From Candidatus Aminicenantota bacterium (lineage in GTDB: Bacteria; Acidobacteriota; Aminicenantia; Aminicenantales; Aminicenantaceae), in NCBI GenBank assembly GCA_011772495.1, contig WVZL01000024.1, forward strand, positions 1 through 40,466: 40,466 bases of DNA. Reading direction: 5' to 3'. The notes beneath the pieces are model-generated. The model was not told where the DNA came from and ran no database searches. It worked only from the letters and a program-made list of their open reading frames with translations. The position numbers and the translations under genes are program-made. Shown piece after piece: positions 8,519 through 17,691 of this stretch. Positions within the stretch are counted from its first letter, which is position 1, and the number at the start of each line of letters is the position of its first letter.

Positions 8519-9055
8519 TTATTTTTCGAATTGAATCAGGCTGAGTATCTCCACGTCAGGATGAGCTTTCTTGATACATTCGACTCCCTTAAGAAAGCAA
8601 AGCTCTACCACAGCTACAAATCCAACAACTTCTCCATCCAATTTTTTAACTAGGTCGATGGCGCTGATGGAGGAAGAACCTGTGGCGATAAGGTCGTCCA
8701 CTATAAGAACTTTCTGGGAAGTACGGATACTGTCGATGTGCATCTCAAAATATTCAAGGGCATACTCATTCGGGGCTCGTACACAGACTGTCTGGCGAGG
8801 GAGCTTTCCCTTTTTTCTGATGATGGACAATCCCAGTCCCAACTTATGAGCCACAGGAGCTGCAAAAAGAAACCCTCTTGACTCGATACCAGCCACCACC
8901 TCAGGTTTTTTTTCTTTAGACCAAGAAACAATTTTGTCTATCACATGATTAAAACAAGCCGCATCCTGTACCAGAGGAGTGATATCTTTAAACCCAATCC
9001 CAGGCTTGGGAAAATCCTTCACCTCACATATTTTTTCTTTGGCTTTGGTGATCAT
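8519..9055 (-). CDS. apt: Adenine phosphoribosyltransferase
   Basis: 178 aa from the ATG chosen here, close to the usual 170-183. Apt makes AMP from adenine and PRPP in the cytoplasm. It shows the Apt opening VKDFPKPGIGFKDITPL, the GIESRGFLFAAPVA loop and the PRPP-binding motif VLIVDDLIATGSS. The frame continues upstream to a TTG at 9130, 3 bases after the mscS stop, but that adds 25 residues unlike Apt and has no ribosome site. The ATG at 9055 has GAGAA about 8 bases before it and gives the normal N-terminus. It is followed after 11 bases by the purine permease. Confidence 0.92.
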   Translation of the reverse strand: MITKAKEKICEVKDFPKPGIGFKDITPLVQDAACFNHVIDKIVSWSKEKKPEVVAGIESRGFLFAAPVAHKLGLGLSIIRKKGKLPRQTVCVRAPNEYALEYFEMHIDSIRTSQKVLIVDDLIATGSSSISAIDLVKKLDGEVVGFVAVVELCFLKGVECIKKAHPDVEILSLIQFEK

Positions 9056-9133
9056 TTTCAAATTCTCAAGAATTAATTCGTCTTCATTTAAAAATAAAAG
9101 CCAACTGATGTCAATTGACTTACATAGCAAAGG

Positions 9134-10183
9134 TTATTCGGCGGGCTTTGTGTAGATGGTATGGGTAGGAAAAGGGATGCCAATCTTGGCTTTATTCAAA
9201 GCCTTATAAATCTCATCTGTCATTCTTAGCTTGGTCGAATAAGCTTGGGTGTACTCCTTGACCCAGGCCCTGGCTATAAAGTCCAGAGAAAAATCTGACA
9301 TTTTCTTGAACTCCACAACAGGCTCAGGGTCTTCTAAAACCTCGCCTATCTTTTTCAGGGCCTTTACAACCACTTGTCTCACCTTCTCAGGTTCAGCACC
9401 ATACACGACTCCAAATTCCACGTTAACCCGTATGGAAAAATCAGGCTGAGTGAAATTTTTGATCTTCGCATTGGCCAGAGCTCCATTGGGAATATGTATG
9501 ATTTCGTTGTCGTAGGTCTTCAATTTGGTGCTTCTCAAGCCGATGTCCAGAATGACTCCCATTTCCCCGCTCTCAAGCTCGACTTTGTCTCCCACTTTGA
9601 AAGTTTTATCTAAAACAAGCTGGAGGCCACCTAGGATATTGGCTAACGAGTCCTTGACAGCCAGGCCGATGGCCAGGCCAGCAATTCCAGCCGTGGCCAA
9701 CAGAGGACTTATATTTATGTTCCAGGCACTAAAAATAAACACAACCGCTAGAATGATAATCACTGCCTTTACGATCTTCTGGAGCAAGGGAATGATCCTT
9801 TCATCAGTGGTCGTTTTAGTCTTGTGTCTCCATTCTTCTGCCCAGTGTTTGAAGAAATTATTGACAATTCTTATCAGAAGCAGAGAAACGATAATGACCA
9901 AAAGAGTGTTTAGGAGGTTATTGTAGATTGTTGTTGTCAATTCAAAGTACTGGAGTCCGTATTTAATACCCAGCACCAATACGATATAAAAAACAATGGA
10001 AGAGGTGCTTTTAATGATTAAATCGTCAATTTTAGTCTCTGTTTTTTTGGTAAGAGGTTTCAAGACTTTTCTAAAGATAAACTTTAATAAATAGGCAATA
10101 ATCAAGGTGACGATCAAAATAAAAAGGAATTTTAAATAAACATTTCCGAAGATGAATTCTAAGATTTGGTTCACTATATTCAT
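9134..10183 (-). CDS. mscS: Small-conductance mechanosensitive channel (MscS family)
   Basis: 349 aa. Four or five membrane helices lie in the first half. The pore helix is AGIAGLAIGLAVKDSLANILGG near 165-186, with the small-residue packing typical of MscS TM3. It is followed by the beta domain (VGDKVEL, RSTKLKTYDNEIIHIPNG) and the cytoplasmic alpha/beta cage. The channel opens on membrane tension and releases solutes during hypo-osmotic shock. First gene of a four-gene minus-strand unit. GAGGAG precedes ATG by about 9 bases, and a good promoter lies 40 bases upstream. Presence of glycosylglycerate genes in the same region fits an osmoregulatory setting. Confidence 0.92.
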   Translation of the reverse strand: MNIVNQILEFIFGNVYLKFLFILIVTLIIAYLLKFIFRKVLKPLTKKTETKIDDLIIKSTSSIVFYIVLVLGIKYGLQYFELTTTIYNNLLNTLLVIIVSLLLIRIVNNFFKHWAEEWRHKTKTTTDERIIPLLQKIVKAVIIILAVVFIFSAWNINISPLLATAGIAGLAIGLAVKDSLANILGGLQLVLDKTFKVGDKVELESGEMGVILDIGLRSTKLKTYDNEIIHIPNGALANAKIKNFTQPDFSIRVNVEFGVVYGAEPEKVRQVVVKALKKIGEVLEDPEPVVEFKKMSDFSLDFIARAWVKEYTQAYSTKLRMTDEIYKALNKAKIGIPFPTHTIYTKPAE

Positions 10184-10221
10184 TTTATAACTCTCCTCAA
10201 TGACTTTCTAAAGCCTAGATA

Positions 10222-10250
10222 TTTATACTAAAACCGCCTTTTTAATGCAA
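10222..10250 (-). promoter_or_regulatory. Sigma70-type promoter for mscS-apt-permease-GH3
   Basis: Minus strand: TTGCAT (10250-10245), 17-base spacer, TATAAA (10227-10222). The predicted start is near 10215, giving a leader of about 32 bases to the mscS ATG. It is the only clear promoter found for the four closely spaced genes that follow. Confidence 0.55.
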
Positions 10251-10316
10251 TGAAGAATGAGTAAAGGGTCACCTATTAATGCAAGTGAGAGGGGCAGGTC
10301 CTGGCCTTCAACCTTT

Positions 10317-10402
10317 TCCTCAGTCTCTGAGTAGAGGTTGTTTGAGCCCGCTTCCCTTGCTATGATTTTTTCGCGACAGACATATTGAGAAGAGACTGAG
10401 GA
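10317..10402 (+). promoter_or_regulatory. Perfect 12-bp inverted repeat burying the thiE ribosome binding site
   Basis: TCCTCAGTCTCT at 10317-10328 is exactly complementary to AGAGACTGAGGA at 10391-10402, with a 62-base loop. The right arm holds the only purine-rich (GAGGA) sequence near the thiE ATG at 10405. In RNA the stem would hide the start site. The conserved TPP-riboswitch core is not recognisable in the loop. Confidence 0.45.
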
Positions 10403-10404
10403 CT

Positions 10405-11036
10405 ATGAGAAACATAGACTGGAGCCTCTGCTTGGTGGCAGATGTTGAAGCCACAGCAGGAAAACATATCATTTCTTCCATAAAGGAAGCCCTCGAAGGT
10501 GGGGTCAGCCTTGTCCAGCTCAGGGCAAAAAAAATAAAAACCAATGAATTCCTTGAACTGAGCCTAAAAGCTCGTGAGACTACAAAGAAAAAAAGCATCC
10601 CTTTAATGATTAATGATAGAGTAGACATCGCCCTTTCCTGTAATGCTGATGGAGTTCATCTAGGTCAGGATGACTTGCCTGTTTTTTATGCCCGAAAGAT
10701 TTTGGGGAGGAAAAAATTGATCGGAGTTTCAGTAAACACCGAGAAAGAAGCCAAGAAGCTGAAAAAAGAGGAGCCGATTATTTGGGAGTAGGTCCAATAT
10801 TTTTCACTCAGACTAAACCAGATATAAAACCTCCCCTCGGTGTGGAGGGACTTCGCGAGATCAGGAAGAGAGTGCGCATACCCATCTTGGCTATCGGAGG
10901 AATAAACACAGAGAATGCTAGAGAAATGATTGAGGCCGGTGCAGATGGAGTAGCTGTCGTTTCTGCTATTCTAGCCACAGAAAATATCATCAAGGCCGCC
11001 AGAGAACTGGCTCAGGCAATACGCCAGCGAGGTTAG
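10405..11036 (+). pseudogene. thiE: Thiamine-phosphate synthase, frameshifted (two overlapping frames)
   Basis: The first frame (10405-10791) gives the N-terminal two thirds of ThiE: LCLVADVE, VQLRAKK, LMINDRVDIA, ADGVHLGQDDLP and LIGVSVNT. It then reads into LKKEEPIIWE and stops. The expected continuation GADYLGVGPIFFTQTKPDIKPPLG, then ILAIGGI and GADGVAVVSAIL, lies in the -1 frame to 11036. The switch falls at the A6 run 10762-10767; one more A would restore an unbroken protein of about 210 aa, the normal ThiE size. ThiE joins HMP-PP and HET-P to make thiamine phosphate. All known active-site blocks survive across the two frames, so this is a recent indel, an assembly error, or (less likely) recoding. 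No other thi gene is nearby. Confidence 0.85.
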
Positions 11037-11095
11037 GATTTAGCCAGGAGGTGTTCAAAAGCGAAACAACAGGGGAAATCTTTAACAACTAAAAG

Positions 11096-11539
11096 TTAAC
11101 GATAGATCTTTATTTCTCTCTCGTCTTTTTCACTTATCTTTAAAATGACTCGAAGGCCATCTATCTTGAATTTTATTTTCTCTGCCCATTCCACCACGAC
11201 AACACCCTGCCCCAGATAATCTTCCCAGCCCAGATCAAGAATTTCTGCGTTTTTCTCTAGGCGGTATAGATCTATATGGTACACAGGAAACTTGGCTTGA
11301 TAGATGTTTACCAAGGTAAAAGAAGGAGAACAGACTTGATGGATATCTTTCAACCCTAAACCTGAAGCTATGCCCTTGGCAAAGACAGTCTTCCCCGAGC
11401 CCAACTCGCCTTCTAACAGAACAACCTCGTGACCCTTGAAGTCATGGGCCAGCTTTTTAGCCAAAAGAAAAGTTTCCTTCTCAGAATGGCTTGTGTAGAG
11501 CTCTGCTTTTTTTAATCTTCTGCCAGTTATCATCTCCAT
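11096..11539 (-). CDS. tsaE: tRNA threonylcarbamoyladenosine biosynthesis ATPase TsaE
   Basis: 147 aa, the usual TsaE length. It has the Walker A motif GELGSGKT at 44-51, then CSPSFTLVNIY, HIDLYRL and a WAEK segment, the diagnostic order for this small P-loop family. TsaE is the ATPase of the TsaB-TsaD-TsaE complex that makes t6A37 in ANN-decoding tRNAs. It lies 68 bases downstream of nnr on the same strand; nnr-tsaE adjacency is common in bacteria (YjeF-YjeE pairs), which supports both calls. AAGGGA lies 5 bases before the first ATG. Confidence 0.93.
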   Translation of the reverse strand: MEMITGRRLKKAELYTSHSEKETFLLAKKLAHDFKGHEVVLLEGELGSGKTVFAKGIASGLGLKDIHQVCSPSFTLVNIYQAKFPVYHIDLYRLEKNAEILDLGWEDYLGQGVVVVEWAEKIKFKIDGLRVILKISEKDEREIKIYR

Positions 11540-11607
11540 TCAAGTCCCTTAATAACTCTTCTTGACCCTGAATTTATTATTATTAAAGCTCCTTGGGCCT
11601 CTAATTC

Positions 11608-13164
11608 TCAAGTTTCTGACTCCAGCTGTTTTATTGTTCGAGGGAGAAAATTGATGATATTGCCCGCAGTCAAGGATTTTTCTCCCAACTTTTCAGCCCC
11701 TACGTCTCCGCTTAAACCGTGAACGTAGACAGCAGCCAGGATTGCCTCCAGTAAGTTTTTCTCTTGGACAATCATCGAGGCAATCATGCCACTCAAAACA
11801 TCTCCTGAGCCTGCTGTGGCCATCCCTGGATTTCCGGTGGGATTGATAAATACCTTGCCTTCTGGATTAGAAATAAGGGTCTTGTAACTCTTGAGCACCA
11901 GGTAGACACCGTGTTTCTCTGAAAATTCAGGCACTAGCTCCAATTTACGCTCCAGCACATCTCGGGTAGAAACGCGAAGAAGGCGTGCGAATTCTCCTGG
12001 ATGGGGAGTTATAATGATTGGTTTTCGTAAAGACTTCAAGATTTCGGGCTTAGAAGCAAGAATATTCAGGGCGTCAGCATCAATCACGGTGGGGAGCTTA
12101 AGTTGGGGAAGCAAAGACAGAACAAACTCAGCGGTGGACCTGTGAGTAGAGATACCAGGCCCGATAAGAAGAGCATCTTTATCCCTAAGAAGAGCGATTG
12201 TTTTCTCTAAAGCCTCCACAGATATCGTTCCTTCAGCTGTTTCAGACAGTGGTTCGGTCATCAATTCCACCACCGGACGAGCCACTATGGGAAGGCAGCT
12301 CTGAGGAGTGCCTATGGTCACCAAGCCAGCCCCCATTTTTAAAGCAGCTTTTCCAGCCATCACAGCGGCCCCTGTTTTCCCAAAAGAGCCCGAGACGATA
12401 AAGAGGTGACCGTAAGTTCCTTTATGCGTGTCCTTCATTCTTTTCTTAAAATAGGGAAGAATGTCTTTCTTTTCTACTAGCTCCAGTCTCAGCTTATCAT
12501 CCTCGAATAAGAACCGAGGCACACTTATCTCTGCTATGACTAGCTCCCCTACCCGATCTTCAGCCGGAGGAAAAACATGGGCAATCTTGGGGGCGGCAAG
12601 AGTGACTGTTAAGTCTGCTTTCACACAGGGTCCGATGATTTGATAAGTATCGGAAGAAAGACCCGAAGGAATATCAACCGCGATGGTATAAGCTTTCGAT
12701 TTATTCATATCTTCTATGACCTTGGCATAAAGGCCTTTAACAGGCTTAGTAAGACCCGTCCCAAAAATAGCATCTACCAGAAGCGTAGCTTTAGAAACTT
12801 CCGTTTTGTGTTTGTCCCAAACCTTGGCAGAGGTAATTTTTAGAATCTCGATTCCGATTCTCTGGGCTATTCTTAAATTCAGGGCTGCATCTCCTTTGAC
12901 TTCTTGTTCTGTCCCTAAAAGCAAAACTAGAGGCTGACAGTCCTGATTAAAGAGATGTCTGGCCACGACCAGACCATCTCCGCCGTTATTGCCTCTGCCG
13001 GTTACAATGACAATTCTTTCTCTTTGCGGCTCTGGGAATTTGCTCTTTAAAGCCTTCACGATTTGAATTCCAGCATTTTCCATTAAGACAGGCCCTAAAA
13101 TGCCAATCTCTTTGATAGTCTGGCGGTCAATATTTTTCATCTGTTCTGCATTCAAGACTTTCAT
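11608..13164 (-). CDS. nnr: Bifunctional NAD(P)H-hydrate repair enzyme (epimerase plus ADP-dependent dehydratase)
   Basis: 518 aa. The N-terminal YjeF_N epimerase domain (about 1-210) has LMENAG and GRGNNGGDGL. The C-terminal carbohydrate-kinase-like dehydratase (about 230-515) has KGTYGHLFIVSGS, VIDADALN, ITPHPGE and the catalytic GSGDVLSG. Together they turn damaged NAD(P)HX back to NAD(P)H. I use the ATG at 13164 because AGGAG lies 5 bases before it; a GTG at 13170 overlaps that ribosome site and is less likely. It is upstream of tsaE. Confidence 0.93.
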   Translation of the reverse strand: MKVLNAEQMKNIDRQTIKEIGILGPVLMENAGIQIVKALKSKFPEPQRERIVIVTGRGNNGGDGLVVARHLFNQDCQPLVLLLGTEQEVKGDAALNLRIAQRIGIEILKITSAKVWDKHKTEVSKATLLVDAIFGTGLTKPVKGLYAKVIEDMNKSKAYTIAVDIPSGLSSDTYQIIGPCVKADLTVTLAAPKIAHVFPPAEDRVGELVIAEISVPRFLFEDDKLRLELVEKKDILPYFKKRMKDTHKGTYGHLFIVSGSFGKTGAAVMAGKAALKMGAGLVTIGTPQSCLPIVARPVVELMTEPLSETAEGTISVEALEKTIALLRDKDALLIGPGISTHRSTAEFVLSLLPQLKLPTVIDADALNILASKPEILKSLRKPIIITPHPGEFARLLRVSTRDVLERKLELVPEFSEKHGVYLVLKSYKTLISNPEGKVFINPTGNPGMATAGSGDVLSGMIASMIVQEKNLLEAILAAVYVHGLSGDVGAEKLGEKSLTAGNIINFLPRTIKQLESET

Positions 13165-13183
13165 GGCCACTCCTTTGACCAGA

Positions 13184-13211
13184 ATTTTACCATATTGGGG
13201 TCAGACATCAA
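13184..13211 (-). promoter_or_regulatory. Candidate promoter for nnr-tsaE
   Basis: Minus strand: TTGATG (13211-13206), 16-base spacer, TAAAAT (13189-13184), with TGG directly before the -10 (extended -10). The predicted start is about 12 bases before the nnr ATG. One arm of a TGGGGTCAG inverted repeat lies inside the spacer. Confidence 0.42.
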
Positions 13212-13351
13212 AAACATTTAAAACTTATCTATAAATCAATCATTGGCCAGAACTCATTCATTTCTCCTTTGCTTATTACAGAAGCTAGCAAAGTTAAGAT
13301 GCACACCTAGCTCTACAATATGAAAATGTTGAAAGTTAAGACCTGACCCCA
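13196..13351. repeat. Putative REP/MITE-like element with TGGGGTCAG inverted ends
   Basis: TGGGGTCAG at 13196-13204 is exactly inverted as CTGACCCCA at 13343-13351, giving a 156-base non-coding segment with matched ends. Short palindromic families with GGGTCAG-like ends occur as RAYT-mobilised REPs in other bacteria. No transposase is encoded inside, and no full second copy was seen in the window. The sequence next to the left arm (GTCAGACATCAAA) recurs near 27332. Confidence 0.4.
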
Positions 13352-13376
13352 GAAGCTAAAAGTCATTGACAAACAG

Positions 13377-14594
13377 ATGATCATTTATTATTTAATAATG
13401 AATCTTATGATCTGTGCTGTCTTTATATTGGGAGGATATATTGTTGGATCCATTTCCCCCTCGTTCATCCTGGGTAAAATCCTGAAAAACATAGACATCC
13501 GCCAACACGGCACAGGCAATGCAGGAACTCTCAACACCTTCAAAGTTCTGGGTTGGGGACCAGGTGTAATTACGGCTTTGTTCGACCTCCTCAAGGGCCT
13601 GCTCTCGATGTTCATAGCCCATTCCTTAGGAGCTTCCCCTCTATGTGCCCATTTGGTTGGTCTGGCCACCATCTTGGGCCACACTTTTCCCTTCTATCTC
13701 AAATTTCGAGGAGGACAGGGAGTGGCCACAGCTACGGCCATCATGATTTATTATCTTGTCTTCTTTTTTACTAAGGGAGATCTTCCAATAGAAATTCTCA
13801 TTCCTCTAGCTTTTGCTGTTGGTTCTTTCGCTTATATATCAAAAAAAGAAGAGATCGTGGGAATGGTGATTCTTCCCCTCCTGGCCATCTTTATCTTTGT
13901 TTTCGCTCCTCTTCAAACTCACCATTTTTATATACTCTCGATTTTCGTCTACATCCTCATGATCAACATCTTGAATGTTTATCAGGGACAATTCCTGAAA
14001 CCCTCTTCTGAGGAGATAAAAAAGGAAATCAACTGGCGTCTGTATTTAAGGCCCTTTGCCTTCCTCTTAGTAATTTATTATATGGTTACCAGCAAAAGAG
14101 AAGCTCTGGTCTTGGTCGGAAGCATTGCGCTTTTTTTTCTGCTTCTTGATCTTATCCGGTTATTCTCCAAAAGAGTGAATATCTTTTTCTTCAAAACCAT
14201 TAAAAACTTTTACAAAGCTAAGGAATACAAGGCATTCTCCTCCATAACCCTCTTTCTTTTTGCTAGCTTCCTGACTATTCTTCTCTTCAATAAGAACCTT
14301 GCCATTCTAGCTGTCTCCTTCTTGATATTCGGTGATTTCTTCAGCAAGTTCTTCGGCCTTCATTTCGGCCGCACTAAGATCTTTGAAAAATCCTTAGAAG
14401 GAAGTCTGGCTCATTTCACTGCCTGTATGATTTCTGGCTACATCATGCTCCATTTTATATCTGTTCCTCTCCATATCTATTTAGCCGGAGCTTTGGTCGC
14501 CTCTGTTTCAGAAGCTCTCCCTATAGGCATCAACGATAACTTCAGTGTGGGACTGCTGAGTGCTTCGAGCATGTATGTCTTCTATCTTTTTTAA
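13377..14594 (+). CDS. plsY: PlsY glycerol-3-phosphate acyltransferase fused to a DGK1/dolichol-kinase-like domain
   Basis: 405 aa, twice the size of PlsY. Residues about 10-205 are PlsY: GGYIVGSISPSFILGK, HGTGNAGTLNTF and GHTFPFYLKFRGGQGVATA. It transfers acyl from acyl-phosphate to glycerol-3-phosphate to make lysophosphatidate. Residues about 215-405 add roughly six more helices and carry marks of the CTP-dependent lipid kinases (dolichol, phytol and yeast Dgk1): FGRTKIFEKSLEGSLAHF near 330-347 and EALPIGINDNF near 379-389. A single inner-membrane protein may both make phosphatidate precursors and phosphorylate diacylglycerol or a polyprenol; the second activity is inferred. No ribosome site precedes any early ATG; ATGs at 13398 and 13407 also fit, and the one at 13407 gives the usual PlsY N-terminus. 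Confidence 0.85.
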   Translation: MIIYYLIMNLMICAVFILGGYIVGSISPSFILGKILKNIDIRQHGTGNAGTLNTFKVLGWGPGVITALFDLLKGLLSMFIAHSLGASPLCAHLVGLATILGHTFPFYLKFRGGQGVATATAIMIYYLVFFFTKGDLPIEILIPLAFAVGSFAYISKKEEIVGMVILPLLAIFIFVFAPLQTHHFYILSIFVYILMINILNVYQGQFLKPSSEEIKKEINWRLYLRPFAFLLVIYYMVTSKREALVLVGSIALFFLLLDLIRLFSKRVNIFFFKTIKNFYKAKEYKAFSSITLFLFASFLTILLFNKNLAILAVSFLIFGDFFSKFFGLHFGRTKIFEKSLEGSLAHFTACMISGYIMLHFISVPLHIYLAGALVASVSEALPIGINDNFSVGLLSASSMYVFYLF

Positions 14595-14654
14595 ATTAAG
14601 TCCTTGATAGCAACCTGTGGATTCAGTCACTGATTTGCAGAATTCCTGAATTCA

Positions 14655-14683
14655 TTGATTTATACCTTTTTTTATGCTAATAG
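14655..14683 (+). promoter_or_regulatory. Candidate promoter for gap-pgk-tpiA-secG
   Basis: TTGATT (14655-14660), 17-base spacer, TAATAG (14678-14683) preceded by TGC (extended -10). The start would lie about 20 bases before the gap ATG, just ahead of the AGGAGG ribosome site. The -10 is weak. Confidence 0.3.
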
Positions 14684-14698
14684 AGAAGGAAAAAATGA

Positions 14699-15712
<1,014 letters not shown>

Positions 15713-15713
15713 A

Positions 15714-16901
15714 ATGGCAAAATTGAGATTAAAAGACTTAGATTTGCAGGGAAAAAGAGTCTTTCTCCGAGTCGACTTCAATGTTCCCTTGGAGGAAGAA
15801 TTAGAAATCAGAGACGACACCAGAATAAAAGCCGCTCTTCCCACCCTAAACTATCTTCTCGAACAAAAAACAAAATTGACTATCTCGTCTCACTTGGGGC
15901 GTCCTGGAGGTCAATATGACCCCAAGCTCAGCTTAAAACCTGTGGCCGAGAGGCTCTCAGATTATATCTCTCCAGAAGTCCTCTTAGCCCCAGATGTCAT
16001 AGGTGACCAAGTCACCAAGCTAAAGAAAGCCCTCAAGGAAAGCCAAGTCCTTCTTCTTGAAAACCTCAGGTTTAATCCCGGTGAAAAAGCCAACGACCTT
16101 TCCTTCGCTCAAGAGTTGGCCCAAGATATCGATTATTACGTGAATGATGCCTTCGGGGCCTGTCATCGAGCCCATGCCTCTGTAGTGGGGATTACTGAGT
16201 ATGTTGAAAAATCAGCTGCAGGATTCTTGGTTGAGAAAGAAGTAGAATACTTGGGCAAAGCCGTTCATTCTCCTCAAAAACCTTATGTCGCTATTCTTGG
16301 AGGAGCCAAGGTTTCAGATAAAATCCCTGTCATCGAGAATCTCCTGAATAAAGCGGATGACATTCTTATCGGTGGAGCCATGGCCTATACTTTTTTCAAA
16401 GCCATGGGGAATGAGGTCGGCCGCTCTCGGGTTGAAGAAGATAAAATCGCCCTAGCCTTGAGCCTCTTGGAAAAAGCTCAAGCCCAAGGAATTAAGATTT
16501 ATCTCCCTGAAGACCATGTCGTCTCCACTGCTATCGATAATGAAGCTGAAGCTAAAACTGTCGATTCCTTCCCTTTTTCCGCAGGTTTAATGGGACTTGA
16601 CATCGGCGCCAAAACCATCCAAAAGTACCAGGAAATCATAGCCAAGGCTCAAACGATTTTCTGGAACGGCCCCCTGGGCGTTTTCGAGATCGAACAATTC
16701 TCTCTAGGAACAATGAAAATTGCCGCCGCTGTTGCTGCCTCCCCAGCTCTTTCCATAATCGGAGGAGGAGATTCTGTAGCCGCTGTCTACAAAGCGGGGG
16801 TAAGTGACAAGATATCCCACATTTCCACGGGTGGAGGTGCTTCCCTGGAATATTTAGCCAAGGAAACCCTGCCGGGACTCGAAGCTTTAACGGAGAAATA
16901 A
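15714..16901 (+). CDS. pgk: Phosphoglycerate kinase
   Basis: 395 aa. It transfers phosphate from 1,3-bisphosphoglycerate to ADP, giving ATP and 3-phosphoglycerate. Seen: [13 protein letters not shown] near the N-terminus, the substrate-binding [44 protein letters not shown], and the nucleotide-binding WNGPLGVFE and GGGDSVAAV near the C-terminus. It starts 1 base after the gap stop, which implies coupled translation. Its product is the acceptor for the GpgS enzymes at both ends of this window, a metabolic link rather than a proven regulatory one. Confidence 0.97.
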   Translation: MAKLRLKDLDLQGKRVFLRVDFNVPLEEELEIRDDTRIKAALPTLNYLLEQKTKLTISSHLGRPGGQYDPKLSLKPVAERLSDYISPEVLLAPDVIGDQVTKLKKALKESQVLLLENLRFNPGEKANDLSFAQELAQDIDYYVNDAFGACHRAHASVVGITEYVEKSAAGFLVEKEVEYLGKAVHSPQKPYVAILGGAKVSDKIPVIENLLNKADDILIGGAMAYTFFKAMGNEVGRSRVEEDKIALALSLLEKAQAQGIKIYLPEDHVVSTAIDNEAEAKTVDSFPFSAGLMGLDIGAKTIQKYQEIIAKAQTIFWNGPLGVFEIEQFSLGTMKIAAAVAASPALSIIGGGDSVAAVYKAGVSDKISHISTGGGASLEYLAKETLPGLEALTEK

Positions 16902-16902
16902 A

Positions 16903-17691
16903 ATGGCCATCACTAACGAAAAAGCCTTCATTGCTGGCAACTGGAAAATGCATAAAAACATCGACGAAGCTGTCGAATTGGTCTCATCTCTTAAGCAAGC
17001 AGAGGAAGAATTATCAGAAGCCGTGGTGGTTGTAATCCCTCCTTTTACAGCCTTGAGACAAATTAAAAAGATACTTGAAGGAAGTTCCCTCAAGCTTGGA
17101 GCTCAAAATCTTTTCTGGGAAGAAAAAGGAGCCTTTACAGGAGAGATCTCTCCCCCCATGCTCAAGGATGCAGGATGCGAATACGCGGTCATCGGACACT
17201 CAGAAAGACGCCAGTATTTCGGCGATACGGATAAGACCGTTAACAAAAAGATCAAGGCCGCCTTAGCTCAAGCATTGGTGCCAATCGTCTGCATAGGAGA
17301 ATCTCTGGAAGAGAGAGAAAGCGAACAAACCATAAATAAGGTGGAGACCCAGCTCAGAGCTGGCTTAGAAGGACTGGGAGAAGAAGACATGAGCCAGGTT
17401 ATAATCGCTTATGAGCCCATCTGGGCCATCGGAACAGGCTTGACAGCGACTCCGGCTCAAGCTGAGGAAGTCCACAGCTTCATCAGGGATAAACTGGAAG
17501 AAAATTATGGAAACGAAATCGGCTCCTGTGTTATAATTCTCTACGGCGGTTCCGTTAAACCAGACAACACGTACTCATTGCTCAAAGAGAAAAACATCAA
17601 CGGAGCATTGGTTGGTGGAGCTTCTTTAGAGGCAGATTCGTTCCTCCAGATCGCCAAACAAGGAATAAAAGCGTATAAGGAAAAAACATGA
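16903..17691 (+). CDS. tpiA: Triosephosphate isomerase
   Basis: 262 aa, a little longer than the usual 250 because of a few extra terminal residues. It interconverts dihydroxyacetone phosphate and glyceraldehyde-3-phosphate. Catalytic residues are visible: Lys15 in AGNWKMHK, His99 in IGHSERRQYFG and Glu171 in AYEPIWAIGTG; the phosphate loop YGGSVKPDN and GALVGGASL follow. It begins 1 base after pgk stops and its own stop overlaps the secG ATG. Confidence 0.97.
   Translation: MAITNEKAFIAGNWKMHKNIDEAVELVSSLKQAEEELSEAVVVVIPPFTALRQIKKILEGSSLKLGAQNLFWEEKGAFTGEISPPMLKDAGCEYAVIGHSERRQYFGDTDKTVNKKIKAALAQALVPIVCIGESLEERESEQTINKVETQLRAGLEGLGEEDMSQVIIAYEPIWAIGTGLTATPAQAEEVHSFIRDKLEENYGNEIGSCVIILYGGSVKPDNTYSLLKEKNINGALVGGASLEADSFLQIAKQGIKAYKEKT

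Noticed and set aside
9525-9926. 133-aa open frame on the plus strand
   Set aside because: Antisense shadow of mscS; no family features and no ribosome site.
10261-10404. TPP riboswitch before thiE
   Set aside because: The conserved CTGAGA and ACCTGATC core segments are not present in the right order or spacing; only an inverted repeat could be supported.
10762-10768. Canonical -1 programmed frameshift heptamer AAAAAAG in thiE
   Set aside because: Codon phase is AAA AAA G, not A AAA AAG, and no downstream stimulatory pseudoknot is evident; a homopolymer indel is simpler.
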